Part shown: positions 50,556 to 59,240 of the stretch, one piece after another
Layout of the letters: the number at the start of each line of letters is the position of its first letter
Position numbering within the stretch: the stretch's first letter is position 1
Origin: Mobilicoccus sp032056465
GTDB lineage: Bacteria > Actinomycetota > Actinomycetes > Actinomycetales > Dermatophilaceae
Direction: 5' to 3' (one strand)
DNA length: 64,000 bases
NCBI RefSeq assembly: GCF_032056465.1
Contig: NZ_DAMBCL010000006.1
The notes under the pieces: model-generated
Told to the model about the DNA's origin: nothing
The model's input: only the letters and a program-made list of their open reading frames with translations
Databases searched by the model: none
Program-made: the position numbers and the translations under genes

Positions 50556-51215
50556 TCAGGCGGCGGGGGTGCGGGGCGCGCCAGGGGTGTCCGGGATGTC
50601 CGGGGTGTCGACGGTCGTGACGACCGACGTCACGCTCGGGCGGGCGGGGGTGGAGCCGAAGCCGAACCGCACCGGCGGGGTGACGGGGCGCAGGTCGCCG
50701 AGGTCCGTGCCGGTCCACGACGCGACGAGCGAGGTGAGGTCGTGCACGTCGTGGGCGCCGTAGTACTCCCGACGTCCGTGGCCCGCCGTGCCCGCGGTGC
50801 GCAGGCCGACCACGCGGGCGGGAAGGTCGGTGAACCGGCAGAATGCGGGGGCCGTCGCGATTGGACGCGGGATCGCCCGGAGCAGCCACCCCAGCCCGGT
50901 GCGGCTCCCGGTCGTGAACGCCAACCGGAGGGGACCGGCCTCGACCGTCCACGTCTGCGCCGGCCCGATCGTCGGGGCGCCGGCGATGTCGCAGGTCACC
51001 GGCGTGAGGACGACGTCGTCGAAGGAGTACGTCGCCGTGACGAACTCGGCGACCTCCATGCCCGGGGCGAGCAGGAGGCGTTGCCCATCCGGCCGCTCGA
51101 CCATGACGTCGGTGAACGAGCCCAGCGGTGAGGTGGGCCAGTGACCGACGACGAGCCGCGTGCCCTCGGCCGTCCCCATGCCGGCGATGAAGCCCTCGAA
51201 GGTGTGACGGGTCAT
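50556..51215 (-). CDS. Conserved protein of unknown function coupled to a NodS-like methyltransferase
   Basis: 219 residues, no family recognised. It reads MTRHTFEGFIAGMGTAEGTR, then a beta-rich middle (RLVVGHWPTSPLGSFTDVMV, QTWTVEAGPLRLAFTTGSRT) and RREYYGAHDVHDLTSLVASW. There is no signal peptide or membrane helix. The C-terminal ~25 residues are Pro/Thr-rich. The ATG overlaps the stop of the methyltransferase (ATGA), so they are made together. The phrase order hints at a lipocalin-like or AttH-like beta barrel, but this is a weak impression. Confidence 0.65.
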   Translation of the reverse strand: MTRHTFEGFIAGMGTAEGTRLVVGHWPTSPLGSFTDVMVERPDGQRLLLAPGMEVAEFVTATYSFDDVVLTPVTCDIAGAPTIGPAQTWTVEAGPLRLAFTTGSRTGLGWLLRAIPRPIATAPAFCRFTDLPARVVGLRTAGTAGHGRREYYGAHDVHDLTSLVASWTGTDLGDLRPVTPPVRFGFGSTPARPSVTSVVTTVDTPDIPDTPGAPRTPAA

Positions 51216-51868
51216 CGGGTCTCCTCGGGTGAGGTCGGGAGGTGGTCGGCGTCGTCGCCGTTCGCGGTGTCGCGGCCGCCGACGTCGTCGGGGACGTCGC
51301 GGGAGAACACCCCGAGGAGGAACTCGACGTCGGCGTGGGTGACGACGCGTCCCCACCCCCGCTCGGCGAGCGCGGCGCTCGCCTCGTTGAAGGCCTCGAG
51401 TCCGGAGACATGGGCGTCGTCGGGGTGGGGTCCCCAGTTGACGAGCACGAGATCCGCGGCAGGGGCGGCGATCTCGTCGACGAGCGCGTACGTGGCGGCC
51501 CGGTCGTCGGCGTCGAGGTAGTAGAGGACCTCGCTGACGACGAGGAGGTCGGGGGCCTGCGCGAGGCCGTCCGGGCGTTGCGGCAGGGGGGAGTGGGCGA
51601 CCTCGACGTGCGGGGTGTCGGCGAGGCGCGTCGTCGCGAGGGCGACGGCCGCCCGCGAGGCGTCGGTCGCGAGGATCCCGTCCACCCGCTCGGCCAGCGC
51701 GGCGACGAGTTCCCCCGTGCCGCAGCCGGCGTCCCAGGCCGATCGGTATCGCGGGCGCCGCAACGACGCGAGGACGATCGCGATCTTGCGCCGTTCGTAC
51801 CAGCTCGACGCGACCTTCCACGGGTCCGGATCGTCGGCGTACAAGCGGTCGAAGTCGGGGGTCCTCAC
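51212..51868 (-). CDS. NodS-like SAM-dependent methyltransferase
   Basis: 218 residues. FDRLYADDPDPWKVASSWYE is the typical NodS-family N-terminus (the rhizobial members N-methylate a chitooligosaccharide amine). SAWDAGCGTGELVAALAERV is SAM motif I, and LLVVSEVLYYLDADDRAATY is the post-I region. In non-rhizobial bacteria the substrate is unknown and often lies in sugar or natural-product pathways. The start is GTG with CACGAT six bases upstream (leaderless-like). It is coupled to the unknown gene downstream. Confidence 0.85.
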   Translation of the reverse strand: MRTPDFDRLYADDPDPWKVASSWYERRKIAIVLASLRRPRYRSAWDAGCGTGELVAALAERVDGILATDASRAAVALATTRLADTPHVEVAHSPLPQRPDGLAQAPDLLVVSEVLYYLDADDRAATYALVDEIAAPAADLVLVNWGPHPDDAHVSGLEAFNEASAALAERGWGRVVTHADVEFLLGVFSRDVPDDVGGRDTANGDDADHLPTSPEETR

Positions 51869-51909
51869 CCGCTCATCGTGCCAAAGCCGAACCCTGCCGT
51901 CTCGGGTTG

Positions 51910-52929
51910 TCAGCGGAGGACGGGTGGGAGGTCGGTCCGGGGGACGTCGGCGACCGAGGCGTGCCGCCAGTGGGGATCGTTGCTCTTGTCGACGAGCAGC
52001 GCCCGGACGCCCTCGCGGAAGTCGGGCTCCTCGGCGAAGACGCGGGCGAGGGCACGGTCCTGGTCGAGGACGGCCTCGAGCGTCCCGAGACGCGCGGCGC
52101 GGCGCAGCGCGGCGAGGGTGAGGCACACCGAGAACGGTGAGCGGGCCCTGATCGCCGCGGCCGCCTCGTGCGCGCGGTCGGCGCCCTCGCCGTCCCACTC
52201 CTCGAGCCGGGTGAGGATGGCCGCGGCGTCGTCCCCGGCGTAGCAGGCGTCGATCCACGCGCGGTCCTTCTCCAGGGGTGCGGGGTGGGAGGTCGACCCG
52301 AGGTCGGCCGGCGCGGGGACCTCACCCGAGGCCAGTCCCTCGACGATCCCGGGGAGGTGCTCGCTCGAGACGAGGACGTCGGCCATCCCGAGCATCACCG
52401 CATCGGCGCCGGTGGCGACGGTGCTCGTCAGTGCGAGGTGCGTCCCGAGCTCGCCCGGCGCGGCCGCCAGCAGGTGCAGCCCGCCCACGTCGGGGAAGAA
52501 GCCGATCTTCGTCTCGGGCATCGCGATCTTCGTGCGCTCGGTGACGAGACGCAGTGAGGCGTGTCCGCCGATGCCGATGCCGCCGCCCATGCACACCCCG
52601 TCCATGAACGCGACGGTCGGGACGGGGAAGGTCCCGATGAGCGCGTCGACGTCGTACTCGGTGTCGAAGAACGCGAGCGCCGCGTCGGGATCGCCGTCGA
52701 GCAGCGAGCGACGCACCGAGACGACGTCCCCCCCGGCGCACAGCCCCTTCTCGCCCGCGCCGGTGATCGCGACGACCCGCACGGCGTCGTCGGCGGCCCA
52801 CTCCCGGAGCTGCGCGCGCATCGCGTCGACCATCGCCCACGTGAGGGAGTTGATCGCCTTGGGCCTGTCGAGGGTCACGAGGCCGGATGCACCCCGGCGC
52901 TCGAACCTCACCTCGGTCGTCTCGCTCAC
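51910..52929 (-). CDS. 3-hydroxyisobutyryl-CoA hydrolase / enoyl-CoA hydratase family
   Basis: A 339-residue protein of the ECH_2 (HIBYL-CoA hydrolase) branch of the crotonase fold, expected in valine breakdown. VTLDRPKAINSLTWAMVDAM, GEKGLCAGGDVVSVRRSL (oxyanion-hole glycines) and MGGGIGIGGHASLRLVTERT are typical. PETKIGFFPDVGGLHLLAAA holds the catalytic Glu/Asp region. The extra C-terminal helical domain (ILTRLEEWDGEGADRAHEAA) separates it from ordinary enoyl-CoA hydratases. AAGGAGG precedes the GTG start. No other valine genes are adjacent. Confidence 0.88.
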   Translation of the reverse strand: MSETTEVRFERRGASGLVTLDRPKAINSLTWAMVDAMRAQLREWAADDAVRVVAITGAGEKGLCAGGDVVSVRRSLLDGDPDAALAFFDTEYDVDALIGTFPVPTVAFMDGVCMGGGIGIGGHASLRLVTERTKIAMPETKIGFFPDVGGLHLLAAAPGELGTHLALTSTVATGADAVMLGMADVLVSSEHLPGIVEGLASGEVPAPADLGSTSHPAPLEKDRAWIDACYAGDDAAAILTRLEEWDGEGADRAHEAAAAIRARSPFSVCLTLAALRRAARLGTLEAVLDQDRALARVFAEEPDFREGVRALLVDKSNDPHWRHASVADVPRTDLPPVLR

Positions 52930-53367
52930 CGTCGTCCTCCTTCGTCCTCGTGCGTCGCCCTGTGATCCTCGTGCGTCGCCGTCGTCGGTCTCACCCTCGT
53001 CGTCATCCGGCCGACCTCGTCGCGCCCACGAACCCGCGGTGACTCGCGACGTCCCGCGTGCCGCTCCTCCGCGACACCGGGAGGACGGTCGGTCACCGCG
53101 ATGTCCCCGGCCAGACCGGAGGCCACGTGAACGGTGGCGCCGGAGCGGCCGATCGTGGGCGGATCGGCGCCGCGGCGGGCCACCGGCCGGATCGCCACCA
53201 CCGTATCCCCGGCCCCGGGAACGGACGCGACATGGTGCCGACGGTGCGGGTCCGGTCGTATCGAGGAGGCATCCGCGCAGACCGAGAGGCTGTCAGTGGG
53301 CTGTGGCAGACTCTCGATCGTCGGCCACGGGGATCCTGCGTCGACGGTTCGACTCATCGGAGTTCGC

Positions 53368-56300
53368 GTGTTCCTCACCCGGTTCAGCCTGCGCAACCGC
53401 GCGCTGATCGCTCTCGTCACCGTCTTCGTCATGATCGGCGGGTTCATCGCCCTCGGGGGCATGCGTCGGGAGCTCATCCCGCCCATCCAGATTCCGGTCG
53501 CCGGAGTCGTCACCGTCGTGCCCGGCGCGGGCCCGGGGGTCATCGAGGACCAGGTCACGAGCCCCATCGAGGCGGCCGTGCTCGGCGTGGAGGGCGTCGA
53601 GAAGGTGGAGTCGACCTCCTCGGCCGGCCTGTCGTCGGTGACGGTCAACCTCCAGTACGGCACCGACCTCCCGCAGGCACAGGCCAAACTGCAGCGCGCC
53701 GTCCTCGCCGTGCGCAACCTCCCCGACGGCGCCGATCCTCGTGTCATCACCGGCAGCATCGACGACTTCCCCGTCATGCAGATCTCGGCGAGCGGTGGCG
53801 AGAACGCCGATCAGCTCGCCACCCGCATCAAGGACCTCGTCGTCCCCGACCTCAAGGACGTGCCCGGAGTCCGTGAGGTGCAGGTCAGCGGCGCCGCCGA
53901 CAAGATCGTGCGCATCGACCTGGACGAGGACGAGATGAAGCGCACCGGCGTCACCGCGTCGTCGGTCACGAGCCTGCTGCAGGCCAACGGCATCGTCGTG
54001 CCCGGCGGCCGCCTCACCGAGGGCTCCCAGGACCTCGACGTGCAGACCGGCAGCCGCCTCACCAGCGTCAAGCAGATCCGCGAGCTCCCACTCGCCTCCC
54101 TGCCGGCGCGCGCGGCGAACCCGCTCGCGCAACTGTCCGGCGGCGGGGCGGGTCGGGGTGCCGCGGGTGGTGCCGGTCGTCCGAGCAGCGCGGGAGGGGG
54201 TGCCGGGGCCGGCGGCGGATCGTCCCTGGGCGGGTTCGGCATGCGGGCCCCGATCCCGCTGGCACGGCCCCTCGCGCCCACGACGCCCCCCTCGCCCACG
54301 ACGCCCCCCGCCCCCACGGGCTCGCCCACCACGCCTCCCTCATCGTCGGCGCCCTCGCCCACTCCGGCGCCGACGACGGCCCCGCCCACGCCCACGACGT
54401 CGCCGACGCCCCGGCCCACGGGACGGCCCACCACGCTCCCCACGGGCCTGCCCACGGCCATCCCCACCAGCCTGCCGCCGGGCACACCGTGGCCCGAGGG
54501 ACTGCCGCCGCTGCCCGAGCTCCTCGCGCAGCTCGAACAGCTCCCGCGCCTGATCTCCGCCCTCGAGCAGCTCGAACAGCTGCAGGGTCAGCTCCAGGGC
54601 CTCGACCAGTTGCAGAAGCAGCTGCAGGGCCTCGAACAGCTGCAGGAGTTGCAGGGCCAGCTCGGTGAGCTGCGCCGGCTGCAGGGCCAGCTCGAGCAGC
54701 TGCGTGGCCTCCAGGGGCAGCTCGCGCAGCTGGCGCAGCTGCAGGGACAGCTGCAGCAGCTCCAGGGTCTGCAGGGTCAGCTCGCCGGGCTCGCGCAGCT
54801 GCAGGGCCAGTTGCAGCAGCTCCAAGGGCTCCAGGCCCAGCTCGCCGGACTCTCCGAGCTGCAGAAGCAGCTCGCCGCGTTGCAGGGCGGTCAGACCGTC
54901 CCGACGCCCAAGATCCACACCCTCGGCGACGTCGCCAAGGTCGCCCTCGTCGACGCCCCCGGCGCCGGTGTCTCCCGCTCGGACGGCCGCCCCAGCGTCA
55001 CGCTCGCCATCACCAAGACGCCCGAGGCCGGTGCGGTCGACGTGTCCCACGCCATCCACGAGAAACTCGCGGACGTCGAGGCCACGATCCCCGGCGGCAA
55101 ACTCACCGTGGTGTTCGATCAGGCCCCGTTCATCGAGAACTCGATCGAGGACCTCGGCACCGAGGGCGTCCTCGGACTCGCCATGGCCGTTCTCGTCGTG
55201 TTCGCCTTCCTGCTGTCGCTCCCGTTGACGCTGGTCACAGCTCTGTCGATCCCGATGTCGCTGCTCATCGGCATCATCGGTATGAAGATCGGCGGCCTCT
55301 CGCTCAACATCCTCACGCTCGGCGCGCTCACGATCTCCGTCGGCCGCGTCGTCGACGACTCCATCGTCGTCATCGAGAACATCAAGCGGCACCTCGACCT
55401 CGGCGAACCCAAGAATCTCGCGATCCCCCGCGCGGTCAAGGAGGTCGCCGCGGCCATCACCGCCTCGACGGCGTCGACGGTCGCGGTGTTCCTGCCCATC
55501 GGCGTGGTCGGCGGGCAGGCCGGCGAGTTGTTCCGGCCGTTCGCCATCACGGTCGCGCTCGCGATGAGTGCCTCGCTGCTCGTCGCGCTCACGATCATCC
55601 CCGTGCTCGGGTACTGGTTCGTGCGTGGCTCCTCCCAGGCCGGCCGAGGCCGGTGGCGCCTGCCCTGGCGCCGCCGGAACGCGCACGCCGAGGGCGACGG
55701 CGCGGACGAGGGCGCCTGGGGCCAGGCGGAGAACCCGGGTGCCGAGAACCCGGGTGTCCTCGGCGCCCGTGACGACGTCGATGACACGGGCGGGAACGTC
55801 GTTGACACGGGCGAGAACGTCGATGACACGGGCGTGAACACGGACACACGGCCGCAACCCGTGGCCGGATCCGCCGCCCACGGCTCCGCCGGGATCGTCC
55901 ATCGCGCCTACCTGCCGGCGCTCGGATTCGCCATGCGTCGCCCGATCGTCACGGTGCTCGTCGCGTTCCTGCTCCTCGGCGCGACCGGGGTGGCCGCGAC
56001 GGGCCTCAAGACCGACTTCATCGGCGACTCCGGGTCGAACTCGTTGCAGATCTCCCAGGAACTCCCGGCGGGCACCACCCTCGCGACCACCGACGCGAAG
56101 GCCAAGATCCTCGAGCGCATCGTGCGGTCACGCCCCGAGGTCGACTCCGTCCAGACGACGATCTCCGGCTCCGGCGGCAACGGCCTGGAGGCGCTGTTCA
56201 TCGGCGGCGGCAGCAACACCGCCCGCATGACCGTCACGCTCAAGGACGACACGGACGCCGAGGCCACGTCCCAGGCGCTGCGCTCCGAGGTGGGCACGCG

Positions 56301-57600
56301 GACCGACCTCGGCACCGTATCGGTCTCCGAGGCCGGTGGCGGGGGACCTGGGAGCCGCCAGGTCGAGGTCTCCGTGCAGGCCGCGGATGCCGAGGATCTC
56401 CGTACGGCGGCCGCAGCCGTCGAGAAGTCGGTGCGTGGCGTCGGCGGTACGCGGGATGTCGCGAACAATCTCGCCGCGGAGGTGCCGCAGCTCTCGGTGC
56501 AGGTCGACGGCGGCAAGGCCCTGCAGCGGGGACTCACCGAGCCGCAGATCGGCCTCGCCGTGGCGAGCGCGCTCAAGGGTTCGACCATCGGCAGCGTCGA
56601 GATCGACCAGCAGCGACGCGACGTCGTGGTCCACGAACGTCCCTCCCCCAAGACGGTCGCCGCGCTCGAGGACATCCCCGTCGGCAGCGACCTCAACGGC
56701 AAGACTGTGCGGCTGCACACCGTCGCCTCGATCGAGGAGACGAAGGCCTCCGCCTCGATCAGCCGCGTGGACGGCCGCCGCACGGCGCTGATCACCGCCG
56801 TCCCCGAAGGAAACGACCTCGGCAAGCTCACCCGCGACATCCAATCGGCGCTCGACTCGACGCAGCTGCCCCCGGGCGCGTCCGCGACGATCGGTGGGGT
56901 CAGCGCCGACCAGCAGGAGGCGTTCGGTCAGCTCGGCATCGCGTTGCTCGTCGCCATCGCGATCGTCTACGTCGTCATGGTCGCGACGTTCGGCAGCCTC
57001 ATCCAGCCGCTCATCCTGCTCGTGAGCGTGCCGCTCGCGGCCACGGGCGCGCTCGCGGCGCTCGAGCTCACCGACACCGCCCTCGGCGTCCCGGCGATCA
57101 TCGGCCTCCTCATGCTCGTCGGCATCGTCGTCACCAACGCGATCGTGCTCATCGACCTCGTCAACCAGCACCGAGAGGCCGGGCTCGGGGTCGACGAGGC
57201 GGTGTACGCCGGAGCGCGAGACCGCGTGCGGCCCATCGTCATGACGGCGCTCGCGACGATCCTCGCCCTCGTGCCGATGGCGCTCTCCCTCTCCGGCGGT
57301 GGGGCGTTCATCTCCCAGCCGCTCGCGCTCGTCGTCATCGGTGGCCTGTTCAGCTCCACCGCCCTCACCCTCCTCGTCGTCCCGGCGCTCTACCTCCTCA
57401 TCGAGCGTCGACGCGCCGGCCGTGGCGACCCCCGCGACCCCCTCGCCGAGCAGCGCCGCGACGAGCAGCGCCACGCCGAGGAACGCCGCGCGGCGGAACG
57501 TGAGCCGGGTGGGAACGACCCCGAGGGGGAGACCGTCGGGGCCGGCGACGGCGCGAACGGTGACGGGCGACCGACCGGGCCCGGGCCTTCACCGCGCTGA
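53368..57600 (+). CDS. RND efflux permease with an extracellular decad coiled-coil insertion
   Basis: A 1410-residue proton-driven RND exporter (AcrB/SwrC type); ordinary members have about 1050. The first helix is RALIALVTVFVMIGGFIALG. The porter regions include GVREVQVSGAADKIVRIDLD. The proton-relay Asp pair lies in GRVVDDSIVVIENIKRHLDL near residue 658, and the second half starts FAMRRPIVTVLVAFLLLGAT. Between about residues 247 and 511, before TPKIHTLGDVAKV, is an insertion: a Gly-rich stretch, a Pro/Thr linker of ~80 residues, then a Leu/Gln coiled coil with eight exact 10-residue repeats. The central cytoplasmic loop (752-841) holds ENPG and DTG repeats. No adaptor or outer-membrane gene is present. 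GGAG lies five bases before GTG. Confidence 0.9.
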   Translation: MFLTRFSLRNRALIALVTVFVMIGGFIALGGMRRELIPPIQIPVAGVVTVVPGAGPGVIEDQVTSPIEAAVLGVEGVEKVESTSSAGLSSVTVNLQYGTDLPQAQAKLQRAVLAVRNLPDGADPRVITGSIDDFPVMQISASGGENADQLATRIKDLVVPDLKDVPGVREVQVSGAADKIVRIDLDEDEMKRTGVTASSVTSLLQANGIVVPGGRLTEGSQDLDVQTGSRLTSVKQIRELPLASLPARAANPLAQLSGGGAGRGAAGGAGRPSSAGGGAGAGGGSSLGGFGMRAPIPLARPLAPTTPPSPTTPPAPTGSPTTPPSSSAPSPTPAPTTAPPTPTTSPTPRPTGRPTTLPTGLPTAIPTSLPPGTPWPEGLPPLPELLAQLEQLPRLISALEQLEQLQGQLQGLDQLQKQLQGLEQLQELQGQLGELRRLQGQLEQLRGLQGQLAQLAQLQGQLQQLQGLQGQLAGLAQLQGQLQQLQGLQAQLAGLSELQKQLAALQGGQTVPTPKIHTLGDVAKVALVDAPGAGVSRSDGRPSVTLAITKTPEAGAVDVSHAIHEKLADVEATIPGGKLTVVFDQAPFIENSIEDLGTEGVLGLAMAVLVVFAFLLSLPLTLVTALSIPMSLLIGIIGMKIGGLSLNILTLGALTISVGRVVDDSIVVIENIKRHLDLGEPKNLAIPRAVKEVAAAITASTASTVAVFLPIGVVGGQAGELFRPFAITVALAMSASLLVALTIIPVLGYWFVRGSSQAGRGRWRLPWRRRNAHAEGDGADEGAWGQAENPGAENPGVLGARDDVDDTGGNVVDTGENVDDTGVNTDTRPQPVAGSAAHGSAGIVHRAYLPALGFAMRRPIVTVLVAFLLLGATGVAATGLKTDFIGDSGSNSLQISQELPAGTTLATTDAKAKILERIVRSRPEVDSVQTTISGSGGNGLEALFIGGGSNTARMTVTLKDDTDAEATSQALRSEVGTRTDLGTVSVSEAGGGGPGSRQVEVSVQAADAEDLRTAAAAVEKSVRGVGGTRDVANNLAAEVPQLSVQVDGGKALQRGLTEPQIGLAVASALKGSTIGSVEIDQQRRDVVVHERPSPKTVAALEDIPVGSDLNGKTVRLHTVASIEETKASASISRVDGRRTALITAVPEGNDLGKLTRDIQSALDSTQLPPGASATIGGVSADQQEAFGQLGIALLVAIAIVYVVMVATFGSLIQPLILLVSVPLAATGALAALELTDTALGVPAIIGLLMLVGIVVTNAIVLIDLVNQHREAGLGVDEAVYAGARDRVRPIVMTALATILALVPMALSLSGGGAFISQPLALVVIGGLFSSTALTLLVVPALYLLIERRRAGRGDPRDPLAEQRRDEQRHAEERRAAEREPGGNDPEGETVGAGDGANGDGRPTGPGPSPR
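54508..54888 (+). repeat. 30-base tandem repeats encoding the decad coiled coil
   Basis: From 54649 to 54888 there are eight consecutive 30-base units. Each encodes Leu-Gln-(Gly/Ala/Lys)-Gln-Leu-x-x-Leu-x-x. Unit starts are 54649, 54679, 54709, 54739, 54769, 54799, 54829 and 54859. Leucines stand at positions 1, 5 and 8 of every unit. Codons for the fixed residues vary (TTG, CTG, CTC), so the period is kept at protein level. The preceding 54508-54648 is an irregular Leu/Gln/Glu-rich lead-in of the same character. Confidence 0.9.
55774..55836 (+). repeat. 21-base tandem repeats in the central loop of the RND gene
   Basis: Three 21-base units (55774, 55795 and 55816) encode (D/N)V(D/V)DTG(G/E/V). 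A 15-base pair encoding ENPGA/ENPGV lies just before (about 55730-55759). Both are in frame and in the cytoplasmic loop between the two RND halves. Confidence 0.8.
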
Positions 57601-57741
57601 CGGGCAGGATCCAGGCGGGACTCAGGTCGACTCCGGGGTCACCGGGAGGCGATGAGGGCGAGAACGTCGACTCCGCTTCTTGCGCAACGCGGGAACGGAT
57701 GGTTAGGTGACCACACGACGACGACGTCGAAGGAGTGCACC

Positions 57742-58221
57742 GTGACCATCTTGCAGGACGCGACCACCGCCCCGGACCTCCCCTCGATAGGAGCTCCGAA
57801 CGCCTCACCGATCGAGGGGACTAAGAGTGTGCGGGTGCCCCACGCCCCCGTCTCGGTGCGCCAGGCCCGTCGCATCGTCTCCGCAGATCTCACCGCCCGC
57901 GGCGTCGACCGTGTCGTCGTCGAGGAGGCCGAAGCCGTCGTCTCCGAGTTCGTCGGCAACGCGGTGTTCCACGCCCGCCCTCTCGCCGACGGATGCGTCC
58001 GGGTGCGCTGGAAGGTCAAGAGCGGCGCCGTCGAGGTCGAGGTCCGCGACGGCGGCAGCGACACCGTCCCCAAGCCGGTCCGCCACTCGCTGTGGGCGGT
58101 GCGCGGCCGGGGCCTTCGCATCGTGCGCAGCATGGCCCACGAGTGGGGCGTGCAGGACGAGCGCAACGGCCGTACCGTCTGGGCCGCGCTCGGCGGACCC
58201 TCCCGCCGCCGCCGGCTCTGA
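57742..58221 (+). CDS. Anti-sigma-factor-like ATP-binding protein (HATPase_c_2)
   Basis: 159 residues with the RsbW/SpoIIAB-type ATP-binding fold. SVRQARRIVSADLTARGVDR leads into VEEAEAVVSEFVGNAVFHAR (the N-box with conserved Glu and Asn), VEVEVRDGGSDTVPKPV (G1-type loop) and RGRGLRIVRSMAHEWGVQDE (G2). Such single-domain kinases control sigma factors or anti-anti-sigma proteins in actinobacteria. The partner is not encoded nearby. AGGAG stands six bases before the GTG. Confidence 0.85.
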   Translation: MTILQDATTAPDLPSIGAPNASPIEGTKSVRVPHAPVSVRQARRIVSADLTARGVDRVVVEEAEAVVSEFVGNAVFHARPLADGCVRVRWKVKSGAVEVEVRDGGSDTVPKPVRHSLWAVRGRGLRIVRSMAHEWGVQDERNGRTVWAALGGPSRRRRL

Positions 58222-58309
58222 ACCTTCGATCGGCGGTCTCCGCCACTCCGCCGGGCCCGTGTCGATCGTGACGCGGGCCCGCGGCGTCGAGAGGGTGCCG
58301 CCGACGCCC

Positions 58310-58315
58310 TACGCT
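58310..58315 (+). promoter_or_regulatory. Leaderless -10 box (TACGCT)
   Basis: TACGCT, seven bases (GTCCGGC), then ATG 58323, with no ribosome-binding site. Confidence 0.6.
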
Positions 58316-58322
58316 GTCCGGC

Positions 58323-59240
58323 ATGGGTAAGGCATCACGACGCGCTCGGCAGGCCGAGCGAGCACAGTCCCCGTCCGTCCCCGCCGCACCGTTCGTCGCG
58401 AGGCCGTTCGAGGGGTTGGCGGGGGAGACCGACATCGTCGCGATGCGCGAGATCGTGCCCGCGGCCACCGCGACGCTGACGCTGCGCACCGATGCGGAGC
58501 CGCTTCGCGAGGCCGCGACCGTGGGCGGTGGCGAGGTGCCCGAGACCCTCGAACTCGTCACCGTCCTGCCGATGGCATGGCCCGGGCTCCACCGCGGCGA
58601 CGGCACGTACCTGCTGGGCCTCCAGTCCGGGTCGCACACCGGCGACTACTCCCGCGACACCGCGCACGTGCTCCTCGAGCTCCTGCGCACCCCGGCGGGC
58701 AGCCCGGCCCGGCCCACGACGGTCGCGAACGCGTCCACCCCGCGACTGCAGGATCTCGTCGTCGCCGAGGCCCCCATGCCGGTGACGATGCACGAGACGT
58801 TCGAGTTCTGGTTCGCGCCGGGCGCCGACCTCGACGGCGAGGCCGGGGCGTCGCTGCAGGAGACGAACGAGGCGATCATCCCCACGACCAAGCTGACGAG
58901 CACCGACTCGGCGTACTGGTGCCGAGTCGGCGACCGCACGCACCTGCGCTGGCTCCAGCCGCACGACGAGGACGCCGCCACCGACGCCCTCGCCCGCCTC
59001 GTCGCCGCGGGTGAGGCGTCCCTCGGCGAGGGCACCCGGCTGCTCGGCGCCTTCCGAGCGTGTGGCCTCCTCGTGCCCGTGTGGGATCTCGACCCGCGGT
59101 TCGAGGCCGACGCCTACGAGGACGCGGCGGCCGACATGGCCGCCCGCTTCGCCGAGGCCGCCGCGGACGGGGGCCCTCTCACGCCGGAGGAGCGCCGGGC
59201 CCGAGGCGGGCTCCTCAGCCGCCAGCTCACGCTGCGATGA
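58323..59240 (+). CDS. DUF5926 family protein
   Basis: 305 residues of a conserved actinobacterial family with no known activity. MGKASRRARQAERAQ is the basic start, followed by ARPFEGLAGETDIVAMREIV and TATLTLRTDAEPLREAATVG. TYLLGLQSGSHTGDYSRDTA and DSAYWCRVGDRTHLRWLQPH are further conserved blocks. The C-terminus ends LTPEERRARGGLLSRQLTLR. It overlaps pheA by ATGA. This DUF5926-pheA-serS neighbourhood recurs in actinobacteria, which suggests a housekeeping role. Confidence 0.87.
   Translation: MGKASRRARQAERAQSPSVPAAPFVARPFEGLAGETDIVAMREIVPAATATLTLRTDAEPLREAATVGGGEVPETLELVTVLPMAWPGLHRGDGTYLLGLQSGSHTGDYSRDTAHVLLELLRTPAGSPARPTTVANASTPRLQDLVVAEAPMPVTMHETFEFWFAPGADLDGEAGASLQETNEAIIPTTKLTSTDSAYWCRVGDRTHLRWLQPHDEDAATDALARLVAAGEASLGEGTRLLGAFRACGLLVPVWDLDPRFEADAYEDAAADMAARFAEAAADGGPLTPEERRARGGLLSRQLTLR

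Noticed and set aside
53341..53367. A more upstream start for the RND permease, up to 53134
   Set aside because: The extra residues are unlike any RND N-terminus. GTG 53368 has GGAG at good spacing and leads directly into the first membrane helix.
54505..54890. Repeats in the RND gene as a CRISPR or non-coding minisatellite
   Set aside because: The 30-base period is in frame, there are no unique spacers, and synonymous changes keep the amino-acid pattern.
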